Origin: Enterobacillus tribolii
Lineage (GTDB): Bacteria; Pseudomonadota; Gammaproteobacteria; Enterobacterales; Enterobacteriaceae
Direction of reading: 5' to 3'
Length of the DNA: 64,000 nucleotides
Assembly (NCBI RefSeq): GCF_003363015.1
Contig: NZ_QRAP01000007.1
Span: 124,001 to 188,000 of the forward strand
The notes under the pieces were generated by a model that was not told where the DNA came from, did not search any database, and was given only the letters and a program-made list of their open reading frames with translations. The translations under genes were made by a program, and so were the position numbers. Positions 42,031-51,701 of the stretch are shown here, in pieces. Each line of letters starts with the position of its first letter. Positions within the stretch are counted from its first letter, which is position 1.

Positions 42031-42216
42031 CCCGGCCTCCTGTGGAAAGGGGATTTGACTTCGAAGGAAGAATTAATTACTTCAGGGCATAGCTAAATGA
42101 AATATTATTCCGTAAGCTATGCGCCTTTGTTTGTGTTCGTTGCTTGTTCGGCTCATTGCCCGTTCAACAGATTGTCTTCCGTTTTTCCTGTTTTGTCATC
42201 GTAAGGTAGGCCACTT

Positions 42217-42699
42217 ATGGATTCGCTGATCGTCCCGGATCTGGAACTTATGCGGCGCTGGCTGGATCAGTTGGGCACCACCTTTTTTGAGTGCGACTCC
42301 TGCCAGGCGCTCCATTTACCGCATATGCAGAATTTTGACGGTATTTTCGATGCGAAAGTCGACATTGTTGATAACGTGATCCTGTTTTCCGCGATGGCGG
42401 AAGTGCGTCCGACCGCGCTGATCCCCCTGGTAAGCGAACTGAGCCAAATCAACGCCAGCACCCTGGCCGTGAAAGCGTTCCTTGATATTCAGGATGATAA
42501 CTTACCCAAACTGATTGCCTGCCAGTCGATCAACATCACCGCCGGCATCAGCTTTGGGCAGTTCGCCGCCTTTATGCAGCAGGGTGAAGAGCAGCTCTCG
42601 ATGGTGATTCTGGAGGCAAGGGCTAACGATATGTTGTTCCTCGGCGAAGAAGAGGAAGAGCGCAAACCTCCCCAGATTGTCGTGCCTTTGTTGCACTGA
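42217..42699 (+). CDS. ybjN: YbjN sensory-regulation-related protein
   Basis: A 160-residue YbjN homologue (E. coli 158), with LIVPDLELMRRWLDQLG at the start and the T3SS-chaperone-like alpha/beta fold suggested by SAMAEVRPTALIPLVSELSQ. E. coli YbjN affects motility, biofilm and stress responses. It lies between rimK and potF as in E. coli. An intrinsic terminator follows 12 nt after the stop. Confidence 0.93.
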   Translation: MDSLIVPDLELMRRWLDQLGTTFFECDSCQALHLPHMQNFDGIFDAKVDIVDNVILFSAMAEVRPTALIPLVSELSQINASTLAVKAFLDIQDDNLPKLIACQSINITAGISFGQFAAFMQQGEEQLSMVILEARANDMLFLGEEEEERKPPQIVVPLLH

Positions 42700-42710
42700 A
42701 TATCTCTTGC

Positions 42711-42735
42711 GGCGTCCGTTTCGGGCGCCGTTTTG
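42711..42735 (+). terminator. ybjN terminator
   Basis: GGCGTCCG-TTT-CGGGCGCC forms an 8-bp stem (one G-T wobble), followed by GTTTTGTT, shortly after the ybjN stop. Confidence 0.8.
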
Positions 42736-43100
42736 TTATAGGCCGCATTGCGCCATCTTTCATGTTAATCTGCTGTTAATTTTGTTTTTTACCTTATATT
42801 CCCCTTATCTTGCCGCGCGATTGGCGCATGTTGTAAACCATATTGCATAAAAAATCGATAATTGGTGTTTTTTCTCTCAGCTTATAGCCCTGTCCTTCAT
42901 CTGGGAGTATTCTTCTGTTGCAGCGTACAGCCTAGATTTTCCACGGGAATTATCCGGACTTCGTGGTTCCGGTATGAATAAATAATGGTGAATATTTATT
43001 CATTATATGTGCTGTCGTATGTCAAAAATCGCTGGGACAATGCCATTGGGTATTCGTCCCATTATTTTGATTTTTCACTGATTCCCGGAGGAATTATCGG
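42736..43100 (+). promoter_or_regulatory. potFGHI leader and promoter region
   Basis: About 365 nt of AT-rich sequence between the ybjN terminator and potF. The GGAGG of potF is at 43087-43091. I looked for a sigma-54 promoter, because E. coli potF is nitrogen-controlled, and found no site with both the GG and GC elements. No gene is visible. Confidence 0.4.
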
Positions 43101-44210
43101 ATGTTCACCCCACGTGCTAAGTGGTTTTCAGGTGCTTTGACCGGCGTTATGCTGGCGGCAAGCGCGACGGCGATGGCGGAAGAAAAGACGCTGCATGTCT
43201 ATAACTGGTCCGATTATATCGCGCCGGATACGCTGGCGAACTTTACTAAAGAAACCGGTATTAAGGTCGTGTATGACGTGTTTGACTCCAACGAAGTGTT
43301 GGAAGGCAAACTGATGGCGGGCAGCACGGGCTTTGACCTGGTCGTGCCGTCGGCCAGTTTCCTGGAGCGCCAGATCGGCGCCGGCGTCTTTAAGCCGCTG
43401 GATAAAAGCCAACTGAGCAACTACAAAAACCTGGATCCTGAGCTGCTGAAGCTGGTCGCCCGTCACGATCCGGACAACAAATACGCGATTCCTTATATGT
43501 GGGCCACCACCGGCATCGGCTACAACCCGGATAAAGTGAAAGCGGCGCTGGGCGCCGACGCGCCGGTAGACAGCTGGGATCTGGTGCTCAAGCCGGAGAA
43601 TCTGGAAAAGCTGAAGAGCTGCGGCGTGGCGATGCTGGATGCGCCAGCGGAGATTTACGCCACCGTGCTGAACTATCAGGGTAAAGACCCCAACAGCACT
43701 GACGCTGCGGACTACACCGGCGCGGCGACCGAGCTGCTGACGAAGCTGCGGCCGAACGTGCGTTATTTCCACTCTTCACAGTACATCAATGACCTGGCAA
43801 ACGGGGATATCTGCGTCGCCATCGGCTGGGCCGGTGACGTCATGCAGGCCGCCAACCGCGCCAAAGAAGCGAAAAACGGCGTAAAAGTTGCCTACAGCAT
43901 CCCGAAAGAGGGCGCGCTGGCGTTCTTCGACGTGTTCGCCATGCCGGCGGACGCCAAAAACAGCGCCGAAGCCTACCAGTTCCTGAACTACCTGATGCGT
44001 CCGGACGTGATTGCCAACGTCAGCAACCACGTTTACTACGCGAATGCCAACAAGGAGGCGACCCCGCTGGTGAACGCCGACGTGCGCGACAACCCCGGCA
44101 TTTATCCGCCGGCCGACGTGCGCGCCAAAATGTTTACCCTGAAGGTTCAGTCTCCCAAGATCGATCGCGTGATTACGCGCTCATGGACCAAGGTTAAGTC
44201 AGGCAAATAA
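43101..44210 (+). CDS. potF: Putrescine-binding protein PotF
   Basis: A 369-residue periplasmic protein (E. coli 370). A signal peptide (SGALTGVMLAASATAMAEE) is followed by LHVYNWSDYIAPDTLANF, and later AIPYMWATTGIGYNPDKV and CVAIGWAGDVMQAANRA, typical of PotF. It delivers putrescine to the PotGHI transporter. Aromatic and acidic residues (Trp, Tyr, Asp in YNWSDY and GWAGD) belong to the polyamine pocket in this family. First gene of potFGHI. Confidence 0.97.
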   Translation: MFTPRAKWFSGALTGVMLAASATAMAEEKTLHVYNWSDYIAPDTLANFTKETGIKVVYDVFDSNEVLEGKLMAGSTGFDLVVPSASFLERQIGAGVFKPLDKSQLSNYKNLDPELLKLVARHDPDNKYAIPYMWATTGIGYNPDKVKAALGADAPVDSWDLVLKPENLEKLKSCGVAMLDAPAEIYATVLNYQGKDPNSTDAADYTGAATELLTKLRPNVRYFHSSQYINDLANGDICVAIGWAGDVMQAANRAKEAKNGVKVAYSIPKEGALAFFDVFAMPADAKNSAEAYQFLNYLMRPDVIANVSNHVYYANANKEATPLVNADVRDNPGIYPPADVRAKMFTLKVQSPKIDRVITRSWTKVKSGK

Positions 44211-44358
44211 CCTGAATACGGAGGCGTCCGGCGCCTCTTCTCAGACGGCCGCAGGCGAAGGGAAACCTTTGCCTGTTCTGCCATTTGGGCTGCTGAAACG
44301 GCAGTCAATACATTGATGTGAAAGGAACGTCACATCAGGTACCTGAGGATTTTGCTGA

Positions 44359-45510
44359 GTGAACGAGACTATTTCCCGTCAGTCCCCCGACGTCGCGAAA
44401 ATGAAAAAAGTGCAGAAGGCGTTCAGCCCGCTGCTGGAGATCCGCAACCTGAACAAGACGTTTGACGGCCAGTTGGCGGTGGATGACGTCAGCCTGACGA
44501 TTTATAAAGGCGAAATATTTGCGCTGCTGGGCGCTTCCGGCTGTGGCAAGTCAACGTTGCTGCGCATGCTGGCCGGGTTTGAAACGCCGACCAGCGGCCA
44601 AATCCTGCTGGACGGGCAGGATCTGGCGCACGTGCCGCCGTATCAGCGCCCGATTAACATGATGTTCCAGTCTTATGCGCTGTTCCCCCATATGACGGTG
44701 GAACAGAACATCGCCTTCGGCCTGAAGCAGGACCGGCTGGCAAGCGCGGAGATTAAACAGCGGGTGGCAGAAATGCTGGCCCTGGTGCATATGCAGGAGT
44801 ACGCCAAACGCAAACCGCACCAGCTTTCCGGCGGGCAGCGTCAGCGCGTGGCGTTGGCGCGCAGCCTGGCGAAACGCCCCAAGTTGCTGCTGCTGGACGA
44901 ACCGATGGGCGCGCTGGACAAAAAGCTGCGTGAGCGGATGCAACTGGAAGTTGCCGATATTCTGGAGCGCGTAGGCGTAACCTGCGTCATGGTGACGCAC
45001 GATCAGGAAGAAGCGATGACCATGGCCGGGCGTATTGCCATCATGAACCGTGGCCGGTTCGTGCAGATCGGCGAGCCGGAAGAGATTTATGAGCACCCCA
45101 ACAGCCGTTTCAGCGCGGAGTTTATCGGCTCGGTCAACGTGTTCGAAGGGCTGTTGCAGGAGCGGCGCGACGATGCGCTGCTGATTCAAAGTCCGGGCCT
45201 GGTATCGCCGCTGCGCGTCGATCTGGATGCCGCCGTGGTGGAGGGCGTGCCGGTTCAGGTCGCTCTGCGCCCAGAGAAGATCATGCTGTGCGAACAACCG
45301 CCGGAAGATGGCTGTAACTACGCGGTGGGCGAGGTGGTGCATATCGCTTATCTGGGGGATTTGTCGATCTATCACGTCAAGCTGCACAGCGGCCAGATGA
45401 TCAGCGCACAGTTGCAGAACGGCCACCGTTTCCGCAAAGGGATGCCGACCTGGGGCGATGAAATTCAGCTGTGCTGGGAAACCGACAGCTGTGTGGTTCT
45501 GACGGTGTAA
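44359..45510 (+). CDS. potG: Putrescine ABC transporter ATPase PotG
   Basis: A 383-residue ABC ATPase (E. coli 377) with Walker A GASGCGKST, signature LSGGQRQRVALARSLA, Walker B LLLLDEPMGALD and the H-loop VTHDQEEA, followed by the TOBE domain. It starts at a GTG (44359) and has a slightly longer N-terminus than E. coli. Powers putrescine uptake with PotH and PotI. Confidence 0.97.
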   Translation: MNETISRQSPDVAKMKKVQKAFSPLLEIRNLNKTFDGQLAVDDVSLTIYKGEIFALLGASGCGKSTLLRMLAGFETPTSGQILLDGQDLAHVPPYQRPINMMFQSYALFPHMTVEQNIAFGLKQDRLASAEIKQRVAEMLALVHMQEYAKRKPHQLSGGQRQRVALARSLAKRPKLLLLDEPMGALDKKLRERMQLEVADILERVGVTCVMVTHDQEEAMTMAGRIAIMNRGRFVQIGEPEEIYEHPNSRFSAEFIGSVNVFEGLLQERRDDALLIQSPGLVSPLRVDLDAAVVEGVPVQVALRPEKIMLCEQPPEDGCNYAVGEVVHIAYLGDLSIYHVKLHSGQMISAQLQNGHRFRKGMPTWGDEIQLCWETDSCVVLTV

Positions 45511-45523
45511 CGGAGGGCCGGCG

Positions 45524-46486
45524 ATGTCTTCTCTTTTTTCCGGACGCAGCGAGCATCCCCCGTCCCGCCGGGAAAGCGGCGTGGTTGTCTGGCTGAAGCG
45601 TCAGCGCGGGGCGCACGGGCGCAAGCTGGTGATCGCGCTGCCGTATCTGTGGCTGCTGTGCCTGTTTATGCTGCCGTTCCTGACGGTGTTCAAAATCAGT
45701 CTGGCGGAGATGGCGCGGGCGATCCCGCCGTTTACCGACCTGATCGTCTGGGCGGATGACAAGCTGGATATCTCGCTGAATCTGGCGAACTACTTTCAGC
45801 TGTTTGACGATCCGCTGTATATCGATGCTTACCTGCAATCCTTACAGGTTGCGGCGGTGTCGACCTTTTTCTGCCTGCTGATCGGCTATCCGCTGGCCTG
45901 GGCGGTGGCGCACAGCGCGCCCTCTACGCGCAATATCCTGTTGCTGCTGGTGATCCTGCCGTCGTGGACGTCATTTCTGATCCGGGTTTATGCCTGGATG
46001 GGCATTCTGAAAGAAAACGGCGTGCTGAATAACGTGCTGCTGTGGCTTGGGGTGATCGATCAACCCCTGGTGATTCTGCACACCAATCTGGCGGTATACA
46101 TTGGCGTGGTCTATTCCTACCTGCCGTTTATGGTGCTGCCGATTTATACCGCGCTGATCCGTATGGACTACACCCTGGTGGAAGCGGCGCTCGATCTTGG
46201 CGCGCGACCGCTGAAGACGTTCTTCCGCGTGATTGTGCCGCTGACCAAAGGGGGGATCATCGCCGGCTCGATGCTGGTGTTTATTCCCGCAGTGGGAGAA
46301 TACGTGATCCCGGAACTGTTGGGCGGGCCGGACAGCATCATGATCGGCCGCGTGCTGTGGCAGGAGTTCTTCAATAACCGCGACTGGCCGGTGGCGTCTG
46401 CGGTAGCGACCATTATGTTGCTGCTGTTGATCGTGCCGATCATCTGGTTCCATAAACATCAGAACAAAGAGCTGGGAGGCCGCTGA
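45524..46486 (+). CDS. potH: Putrescine ABC transporter permease PotH
   Basis: A 320-residue permease with six membrane segments. The EAA loop EAALDLGARPLKTFFRVIVP contacts PotG. The N-terminus is a basic cytoplasmic tail (RRESGVVVWLKRQRGAHGRK). It starts 13 nt after potG and overlaps potI by one base (TGATG). Confidence 0.97.
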   Translation: MSSLFSGRSEHPPSRRESGVVVWLKRQRGAHGRKLVIALPYLWLLCLFMLPFLTVFKISLAEMARAIPPFTDLIVWADDKLDISLNLANYFQLFDDPLYIDAYLQSLQVAAVSTFFCLLIGYPLAWAVAHSAPSTRNILLLLVILPSWTSFLIRVYAWMGILKENGVLNNVLLWLGVIDQPLVILHTNLAVYIGVVYSYLPFMVLPIYTALIRMDYTLVEAALDLGARPLKTFFRVIVPLTKGGIIAGSMLVFIPAVGEYVIPELLGGPDSIMIGRVLWQEFFNNRDWPVASAVATIMLLLLIVPIIWFHKHQNKELGGR

Positions 46487-47331
46487 TGAACAGTTTACCG
46501 GTTGTACGCTCTCCCTGGCGTTGGGTGATTCTGGTAGTGGGGTTCTTCTTTCTCTATGCGCCGATGGTGTTGCTGGTCATTTACTCTTTCAACAGCTCCA
46601 AGCTGGTGACGGTGTGGGCAGGCTGGTCAACCAAATGGTATACCGTGCTGTTTCAGGATACGGCGATGATCAGCGCTGTCAGTATGAGCCTGGGGATTGC
46701 GGCGATGTCGGCCACCATGGCGACGATTCTCGGCACACTGGCCGCGGTGGTGATGGTGCGTTTCGGTAAATTCCGTGGTTCAAACGGGTTTGCTTTTATG
46801 CTGACCGCGCCGTTGGTCATGCCGGACGTGATCACCGGCCTTTCCTTGCTGCTGCTGTTTGTGGCGATGGGGCACCTGATCGGCTGGCCGGCGGAGCGGG
46901 GCATGCTGACCATCTGGATGGCGCATGTGACGTTTTGCACCGCCTATGTGGCGGTGGTGATCAGCGCCCGGCTGCGCGAGCTGGATCGGTCGCTGGAAGA
47001 AGCGGCGATGGACCTGGGCGCGACGCCGCTGAAGGTGTTTTTCGTTATTACCGTGCCGATGATTGCGCCGGCGCTGGTTTCCGGCTGGCTGCTGGCCTTT
47101 ACCCTGTCGCTGGACGACCTGGTGATCGCCAGCTTCGTGGCGGGGCCGGGGTCGACTACGCTGCCGATGCTGGTGTTTGCCAGCGTGCGCATGGGCGTTA
47201 ATCCGGAAATTAACGCGCTGGCATCGTTGATTCTGCTGGTGGTTGGCCTTATCGGGCTGGTGGCATGGTGGTTTATGTCGCGGGCAGAAAAGCAGCGAAT
47301 GCGCGAGATGCGTAAAGCAGCGGGTAGCTGA
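46486..47331 (+). CDS. potI: Putrescine ABC transporter permease PotI
   Basis: A 281-residue permease (same as E. coli). EAA motif EEAAMDLGATPLKVFFVITV and six hydrophobic segments are visible. Start coupled to the potH stop. An 8-bp inverted repeat (GGCGTCAC/GTGACGCC) at 47365-47388 follows the operon but has no T-run. Confidence 0.97.
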   Translation: MNSLPVVRSPWRWVILVVGFFFLYAPMVLLVIYSFNSSKLVTVWAGWSTKWYTVLFQDTAMISAVSMSLGIAAMSATMATILGTLAAVVMVRFGKFRGSNGFAFMLTAPLVMPDVITGLSLLLLFVAMGHLIGWPAERGMLTIWMAHVTFCTAYVAVVISARLRELDRSLEEAAMDLGATPLKVFFVITVPMIAPALVSGWLLAFTLSLDDLVIASFVAGPGSTTLPMLVFASVRMGVNPEINALASLILLVVGLIGLVAWWFMSRAEKQRMREMRKAAGS

Positions 47332-47395
47332 GATCCCTCAAAGCTGGTAGTCTTATGCGCTCAAGGCGTCACGTTGGCATGTGACGCCGTTGCGT

Positions 47396-47878
47396 ATGGG
47401 AAATATGTCAGAAAGAATGGAACCCCGGTCGACTAAGCTTAGAAACGGAATTTCTCCGCCTGTCTCCATCCTGATCGCCGGCACGGCGATCATCGGTATT
47501 CGGGCGCTGGGTTTTCTGTTGTTATTACATGAGTTGGGAATAGAAGGGATCTGGCTTTTCGTGCTGGAAAGTATCCGGGGATGGGATGCCACGTTGTTGT
47601 GCCTGGGCAGCATGATTGTGCTGCTGGTTGAGCTGGGCTGCGGGTTTGCCGTTATGCGCGGGCGTGACGCCGGGCGCTGGTGGTACTTGTGGTGTCAGGT
47701 CGTGGTATTCCTGGTTTGCCTGGCGGCCGCGCTGGCGGACTGGCATCCGGAGTTCTTCGGCGTGGAAGGCGAGACGGCGGTGGAGATTATCCGCGCGGTC
47801 ATCCTGCAAAAGCTGCCTGAAATGATTATTCTGGCCTTACTGTTCCTGCCACACTCCAGCCGCAATTATTTGCGCTGA
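47396..47878 (+). CDS. ybjO: YbjO inner-membrane protein
   Basis: About 160 residues (E. coli 162) with four membrane segments: ILIAGTAIIGIRALGFLLLL, LLCLGSMIVLLVELGCGFAV, VVVFLVCLAAALADW and ILALLFLP. RAVILQKLPEMIILALLFLP resembles the E. coli C-terminus. The start is uncertain; ATG 47405 and GTG 47381 are alternatives. It lies between potI and rlmC as in E. coli. Confidence 0.85.
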   Translation: MGNMSERMEPRSTKLRNGISPPVSILIAGTAIIGIRALGFLLLLHELGIEGIWLFVLESIRGWDATLLCLGSMIVLLVELGCGFAVMRGRDAGRWWYLWCQVVVFLVCLAAALADWHPEFFGVEGETAVEIIRAVILQKLPEMIILALLFLPHSSRNYLR

Positions 47879-47944
47879 TATTCCACTGCGGGCGCCTGTG
47901 TTAAAATCGGCGCCCTTTGCTTCGTTATTTCAAGAGACCGAACC

Positions 47945-49078
47945 ATGCAATGCGCCTTGTATCAGGCCGGTGTCTGCCGTTCCTGTCAGTGGCTGGAAAA
48001 AGCCTATCCTCAGCAAATCGCCGACAAGCAGCGCGAACTGGAACAGTTGTTGTCCGGCTTCGCCGTGGAAAGCTGGCTTCCGGCGCAGGAGAGCGGGCAG
48101 GCGCAGTTCCGCAACAAGGCGAAAATGGTGGTCAGCGGCAGCGTAGAGCGTCCGGTGCTGGGCATTCTGAACCGCGATGGCAGCACGGCGGATCTCTGTG
48201 ATTGCCCGCTGTACCCTTCCTCATTCCGCCCGGTGTTCGACGTGCTGAAAACCTTCATCGCCAGGGCGGGGCTAACGCCGTACAACGTGGCGCGCCGGCG
48301 CGGCGAACTGAAATACCTGTTGCTGACGGAGAGCCGGGCCAACGGCCAGATGATGCTGCGTTTTGTACTGCGCTCGGAAACCAAGCTGACGCAGCTGCGT
48401 GACGCGCTGCCCTGGCTGTGTGAACGGCTGCCGCAGCTGGCGGTGATTTCCGCCAATATTCAGCCGGTACATATGGCGATCCTGGAAGGCGAACGGGAAA
48501 TTGCGCTGACGGAGCAGCAAACGCTGGAGGAAACCTTCAATCAGGTGCCCCTGTTTATTCGCCCGCGCAGCTTTTTCCAGACGAATCCCGGCGTGGCGTC
48601 GGCGCTGTATGCCGCCGCGCGTGACTGGTGCCGGGAATTGCCGCTGAAAAGCATGTGGGATTTGTTCTGCGGCGTGGGCGGCTTCGGTTTGCACTGCGCC
48701 ACGCCGGAGATGTCGCTGACCGGCATTGAAATCAGCGCCGAGGCCATCGCCTGCGCGCAGGAATCGGCGCAGCGTATCGGGCTGCGCCACGTTCGCTTTG
48801 AAGCGCTCGATTCCGCCCGTTTCGCGGCGTCGGAGGCGGGCGCGCCCGATCTGGTGCTGGTTAATCCGCCGCGGCGCGGCATCGGCAGCGCGTTGTGCGC
48901 GGACCTGCGGGAAATGGCACCGCCTTATATCCTCTACTCCAGCTGCAATGCGCACTCCATGGCGCAGGATATTGCGTTACTGGCGGACTACCGCGTCGCA
49001 CGCGTGCAGCTTTTCGACATGTTCCCGCACACCGCACACTATGAAGTACTGACGTTGCTGGTGCGTCAGGGCCTGTAG
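47945..49078 (+). CDS. rlmC: 23S rRNA (uracil-747-C5)-methyltransferase RlmC
   Basis: A 377-residue RNA m5U methyltransferase (E. coli 375). The iron-sulfur cysteines are in [14 protein letters not shown] and CDCPLYP. The SAM motif is [16 protein letters not shown] and the catalytic cysteine is in YSSCNAHSM. The C-terminus [20 protein letters not shown] is conserved. Its last 13 nt overlap the converging ogt gene. Confidence 0.97.
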   Translation: MQCALYQAGVCRSCQWLEKAYPQQIADKQRELEQLLSGFAVESWLPAQESGQAQFRNKAKMVVSGSVERPVLGILNRDGSTADLCDCPLYPSSFRPVFDVLKTFIARAGLTPYNVARRRGELKYLLLTESRANGQMMLRFVLRSETKLTQLRDALPWLCERLPQLAVISANIQPVHMAILEGEREIALTEQQTLEETFNQVPLFIRPRSFFQTNPGVASALYAAARDWCRELPLKSMWDLFCGVGGFGLHCATPEMSLTGIEISAEAIACAQESAQRIGLRHVRFEALDSARFAASEAGAPDLVLVNPPRRGIGSALCADLREMAPPYILYSSCNAHSMAQDIALLADYRVARVQLFDMFPHTAHYEVLTLLVRQGL

Positions 49079-49554
49079 GCAATTTTTTCCAGCGCCAGCA
49101 GGGCGCGTTTGATCGGCAATCCGCCGGAATAGCCGGTCAGCGACATGTCGCGCCCCAGTACGCGATGGCACGGGATCAGGATGGAAATCGGGTTACGTCC
49201 GACCGCGCCGCCGACCGCGCGTACCGCCTTTGGCTTGCCCATCTGCTGGGCAATAATGGAGTAGTGGCTGATTTCGCCATAAGGAATCGTCAGCAACCGT
49301 TGCCAGACGGCCTGCTGAAACGGCGTACCGTGCGGCGCCAGCGGTAAATCGTCGAACGCAACGCGCCGGCCGGCAAAGTAATCATCCAGCCGCGCGGCAA
49401 TCAGACGGTTGATGCTGAAATCCGCGTCCTCTTTCCAGCCCTGCGGGCAGATTTTCTCTTCGATTTCATTCGGCAGCCATAGCTGGCGCAGGCCGCCCTC
49501 ATCGGAAACCAGGCGCAACGGTCCGATGGGGGAGATATAAATGGTGTGGTACAT
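49066..49554 (-). CDS. ogt: Methylated-DNA-protein-cysteine methyltransferase (Ogt-type)
   Basis: A 162-residue DNA repair protein. The methyl-acceptor motif is [19 protein letters not shown] and the helix-turn-helix and Arg finger region is [20 protein letters not shown] then [11 protein letters not shown]. It removes methyl groups from O6-methylguanine and O4-methylthymine by transfer to its own cysteine. It converges on rlmC with a 13-nt overlap. It is absent from this place in E. coli, where ogt is elsewhere. Confidence 0.95.
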   Translation of the reverse strand: MYHTIYISPIGPLRLVSDEGGLRQLWLPNEIEEKICPQGWKEDADFSINRLIAARLDDYFAGRRVAFDDLPLAPHGTPFQQAVWQRLLTIPYGEISHYSIIAQQMGKPKAVRAVGGAVGRNPISILIPCHRVLGRDMSLTGYSGGLPIKRALLALEKIAYRP

Positions 49555-49638
49555 GCATTTCTCCTTTGCTGTATGGGGCGCAGGGTAACGGAATTTTTCT
49601 CCCCGCGGTATTCCCCTGAAGGAGAAGAGGGTTAAAAA

Positions 49639-49667
49639 GCATCAGGCCGGATATACCGGCCTGATGC
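49639..49667 (-). terminator. artJ terminator
   Basis: GCATCAGGCCGG-N5-CCGGCCTGATGC is a 12-bp perfect stem. On the minus strand it is followed by TTTTTAA, 21 nt after the artJ stop. Confidence 0.88.
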
Positions 49668-49687
49668 TGATGCAGGAGAAAGGGGAA

Positions 49688-50422
49688 TCAGCTTTCCGGG
49701 AACCATTTGTCGTTGATGGCTTTGTAGGTGCCGTTAGCCTTGATCTCATCAAGCGCGGTGTTCAGCTTTTCCACCAGGGCTTTGTCTTCCGGGCGGACGG
49801 CGATGCCGAGGCCGATGCCGAAATATTGCGGATCGGTGATGTGTTCGCCGACGGAAGCCAGATCCGGGTTGGTTTTCAGCCACTCATTCACCACCGCCGT
49901 GTCGCCGAAAACGCCGTCGATACGGCCGTTCTTCAGGTCGAGAATAGCGGTTTGGTAGCTGTCATAAGAAACGGTTTTGATATCCGGCTGTTTGTCCTGC
50001 AAATACTTTTGGTGCGTGGTGCCGTTTTCCATGCCGACGCGCAGCCCCTTCATGTCCGCAAAGCTCTGGTACTTACCTTTGTGAGCGATGATGATTGCAG
50101 AGTTGGCGTAATACGGTTTGGTAAAGGTAACCTGCTTCTGGCGCTCAGGCGTGATGTCCATACCGGAAATCACGGCGTCGTAGCGTTTGAATTTCAGCGC
50201 CGGGATCAGGCTGTCGAAGGCCTGGTTAGTAAAGGTGCAGGTAGCTTTCATCTGGGCGCATAATGCTTTCGCCAGGTCCATGTCATAACCCACGATTTGG
50301 TTATTGGCGTCCAGCGACTCAAAAGGCGGATAGGTCGCCGATGAGGCAAAACGGATGGTGTCTGCCGCGCTGGCAGTAAAGGTCATCCCGGCGAGTAATG
50401 CGCATGCCAAAAGCTTTTTCAT
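49688..50422 (-). CDS. artJ: Arginine-binding protein ArtJ
   Basis: A 244-residue periplasmic binding protein with signal peptide (KKLLACALLAGMTFTASAAD) and IRFASSATYPPFESLDANNQ, then DAVISGMDITPERQKQV and VFGDTAVVNEWL. It is a close paralogue of ArtI in this window. ArtJ binds arginine with high affinity for the ArtPQM transporter; in E. coli it is repressed by ArgR. It is separated from artM by an inserted EamA gene on the opposite strand. Confidence 0.93.
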   Translation of the reverse strand: MKKLLACALLAGMTFTASAADTIRFASSATYPPFESLDANNQIVGYDMDLAKALCAQMKATCTFTNQAFDSLIPALKFKRYDAVISGMDITPERQKQVTFTKPYYANSAIIIAHKGKYQSFADMKGLRVGMENGTTHQKYLQDKQPDIKTVSYDSYQTAILDLKNGRIDGVFGDTAVVNEWLKTNPDLASVGEHITDPQYFGIGLGIAVRPEDKALVEKLNTALDEIKANGTYKAINDKWFPES

Positions 50423-50686
50423 CGTTCACTCCTGTCTTGAATCCAAAAGTAAAACCGCCTTGTTATTGTTGCTCCGCCGCTGAAGCAAGCGGGCCGGAAG
50501 TTGTACGCCAGCGGTTATGTTCACGCACTTACCTTGCCATTAAGTGAATTTTTATGCAATAGATATGAGTAATTATTTGTTGGTTGAGATTCCGGCGCGT
50601 AACCGCATTGCTTATTTCGCCGGGGAAGGCATAATTGCGGAAAAGAAAATATCGAAACGCTGTTTCACTCCTTTTCAGAGGTCTTT

Positions 50687-51643
50687 ATGTCGGTCAATAA
50701 TGCGGCAGAGGTATTCACCGGGAAGAAATTTGTCTTTCTGGGAGCGACCCTTTGCTGTTTGCTGTGGGGAAGCGCTTATCCGGCGATTAAAAGCGGATAT
50801 GAAATTTTTCAGATAGCCGGGGATGATATTCCTTCCAAGATCATCTTTGCCGGATACCGTTTCATGCTGGCCGGGCTATTTTTGCTGGTGTTTGCCGCGT
50901 TGACGGGCAAGCCGCTGTTTAACTTTCAGTGCCGGCAATACGGACAAATGGCGTTGCTCGGCCTGTTGCAGACGACGCTGCAGTATACGTTTTTCTACAT
51001 CGGGCTGGCGTATACCACGGGGGTGAAAGGGTCGATCATGAACGCCACCGGCGTATTTTTCAGCGTGCTGCTGGCGCATTTTGTTTATCAGAATGACAGA
51101 ACGAATGCGAATAAGCTTATTGGCTGCCTGATTGGGTTTATCGGCGTGATGGTGGTGAACCTGAATGAAGACATGATGAACTTCACCTTTGTCTGGCAGG
51201 GCGATGGCTTTGTGATTCTCGCTGCGTTTGTGCTGTCGGCGACCACGTTATACGGGAAGCATCTTTCCCAGTCTATCGATCCGGGCGTGATGACCGGCTA
51301 TCAGCTGTTTTTCGGCGGCGTACTTCTGACCCTGAGCGGGATACTGACCGGCGGCAGCCTGTCGTTCCACGGCGGCGCTTCGGTGGCGATTCTGGGCTAT
51401 CTGGCTGTGCTGTCATCCGTTGCTTTCGCGCTCTGGAGCCTGTTGCTGAAATATAACCGGGTGAGCATGGTGGCGCCGTTCAACTTCCTGATCCCGGTTT
51501 CCGGCGTGGTGTTGTCCGCGGTCTTCCTTAATGAAAACATATTTGAATGGAAGAATGTGGTTGCGCTGGTGCTGGTATGTATCGGTATCGGCTGGGTCAA
51601 CAAAACCCGCGGTGTGCGGGTGATAAACACCCGTCAGGCGTAA
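50687..51643 (+). CDS. EamA (DMT superfamily) transporter
   Basis: A 318-residue membrane protein with about ten helices in two EamA repeats. The first repeat has LWGSAYPAIKSGYEIF and VKGSIMNATGVFFSVLLAHF; the second has LSSVAFALWSLLLKYNRVSM and VVLSAVFLNENIFEWKNVVA. Family members export amino acids or other metabolites; the substrate is unknown here. Gene and flanking DNA interrupt the usual artJ-artM order, and a bidirectional terminator separates it from artM. Confidence 0.88.
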   Translation: MSVNNAAEVFTGKKFVFLGATLCCLLWGSAYPAIKSGYEIFQIAGDDIPSKIIFAGYRFMLAGLFLLVFAALTGKPLFNFQCRQYGQMALLGLLQTTLQYTFFYIGLAYTTGVKGSIMNATGVFFSVLLAHFVYQNDRTNANKLIGCLIGFIGVMVVNLNEDMMNFTFVWQGDGFVILAAFVLSATTLYGKHLSQSIDPGVMTGYQLFFGGVLLTLSGILTGGSLSFHGGASVAILGYLAVLSSVAFALWSLLLKYNRVSMVAPFNFLIPVSGVVLSAVFLNENIFEWKNVVALVLVCIGIGWVNKTRGVRVINTRQA

Positions 51644-51654
51644 CGCACGGAGAT

Positions 51655-51693
51655 AAAAAAGCCCCGGTCGAATCTCGGCCGGGGCTTTTTTTT
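51655..51693. terminator. Bidirectional terminator between EamA and artM
   Basis: GCCCCGG...CCGGGGC (51661-51685), with inner CGA/TCG pairing, is flanked by AAAAAA on the left and TTTTTTTT on the right. It can terminate both the plus-strand EamA gene and the minus-strand art operon. Confidence 0.92.
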
Positions 51694-51701
51694 ACGCAGA
51701 A

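Noticed and set aside
43020-43060. Possible sigma-54 promoter for potF (TGGGAC-like)
   Set aside because: The -12 GC element is absent at the required spacing.
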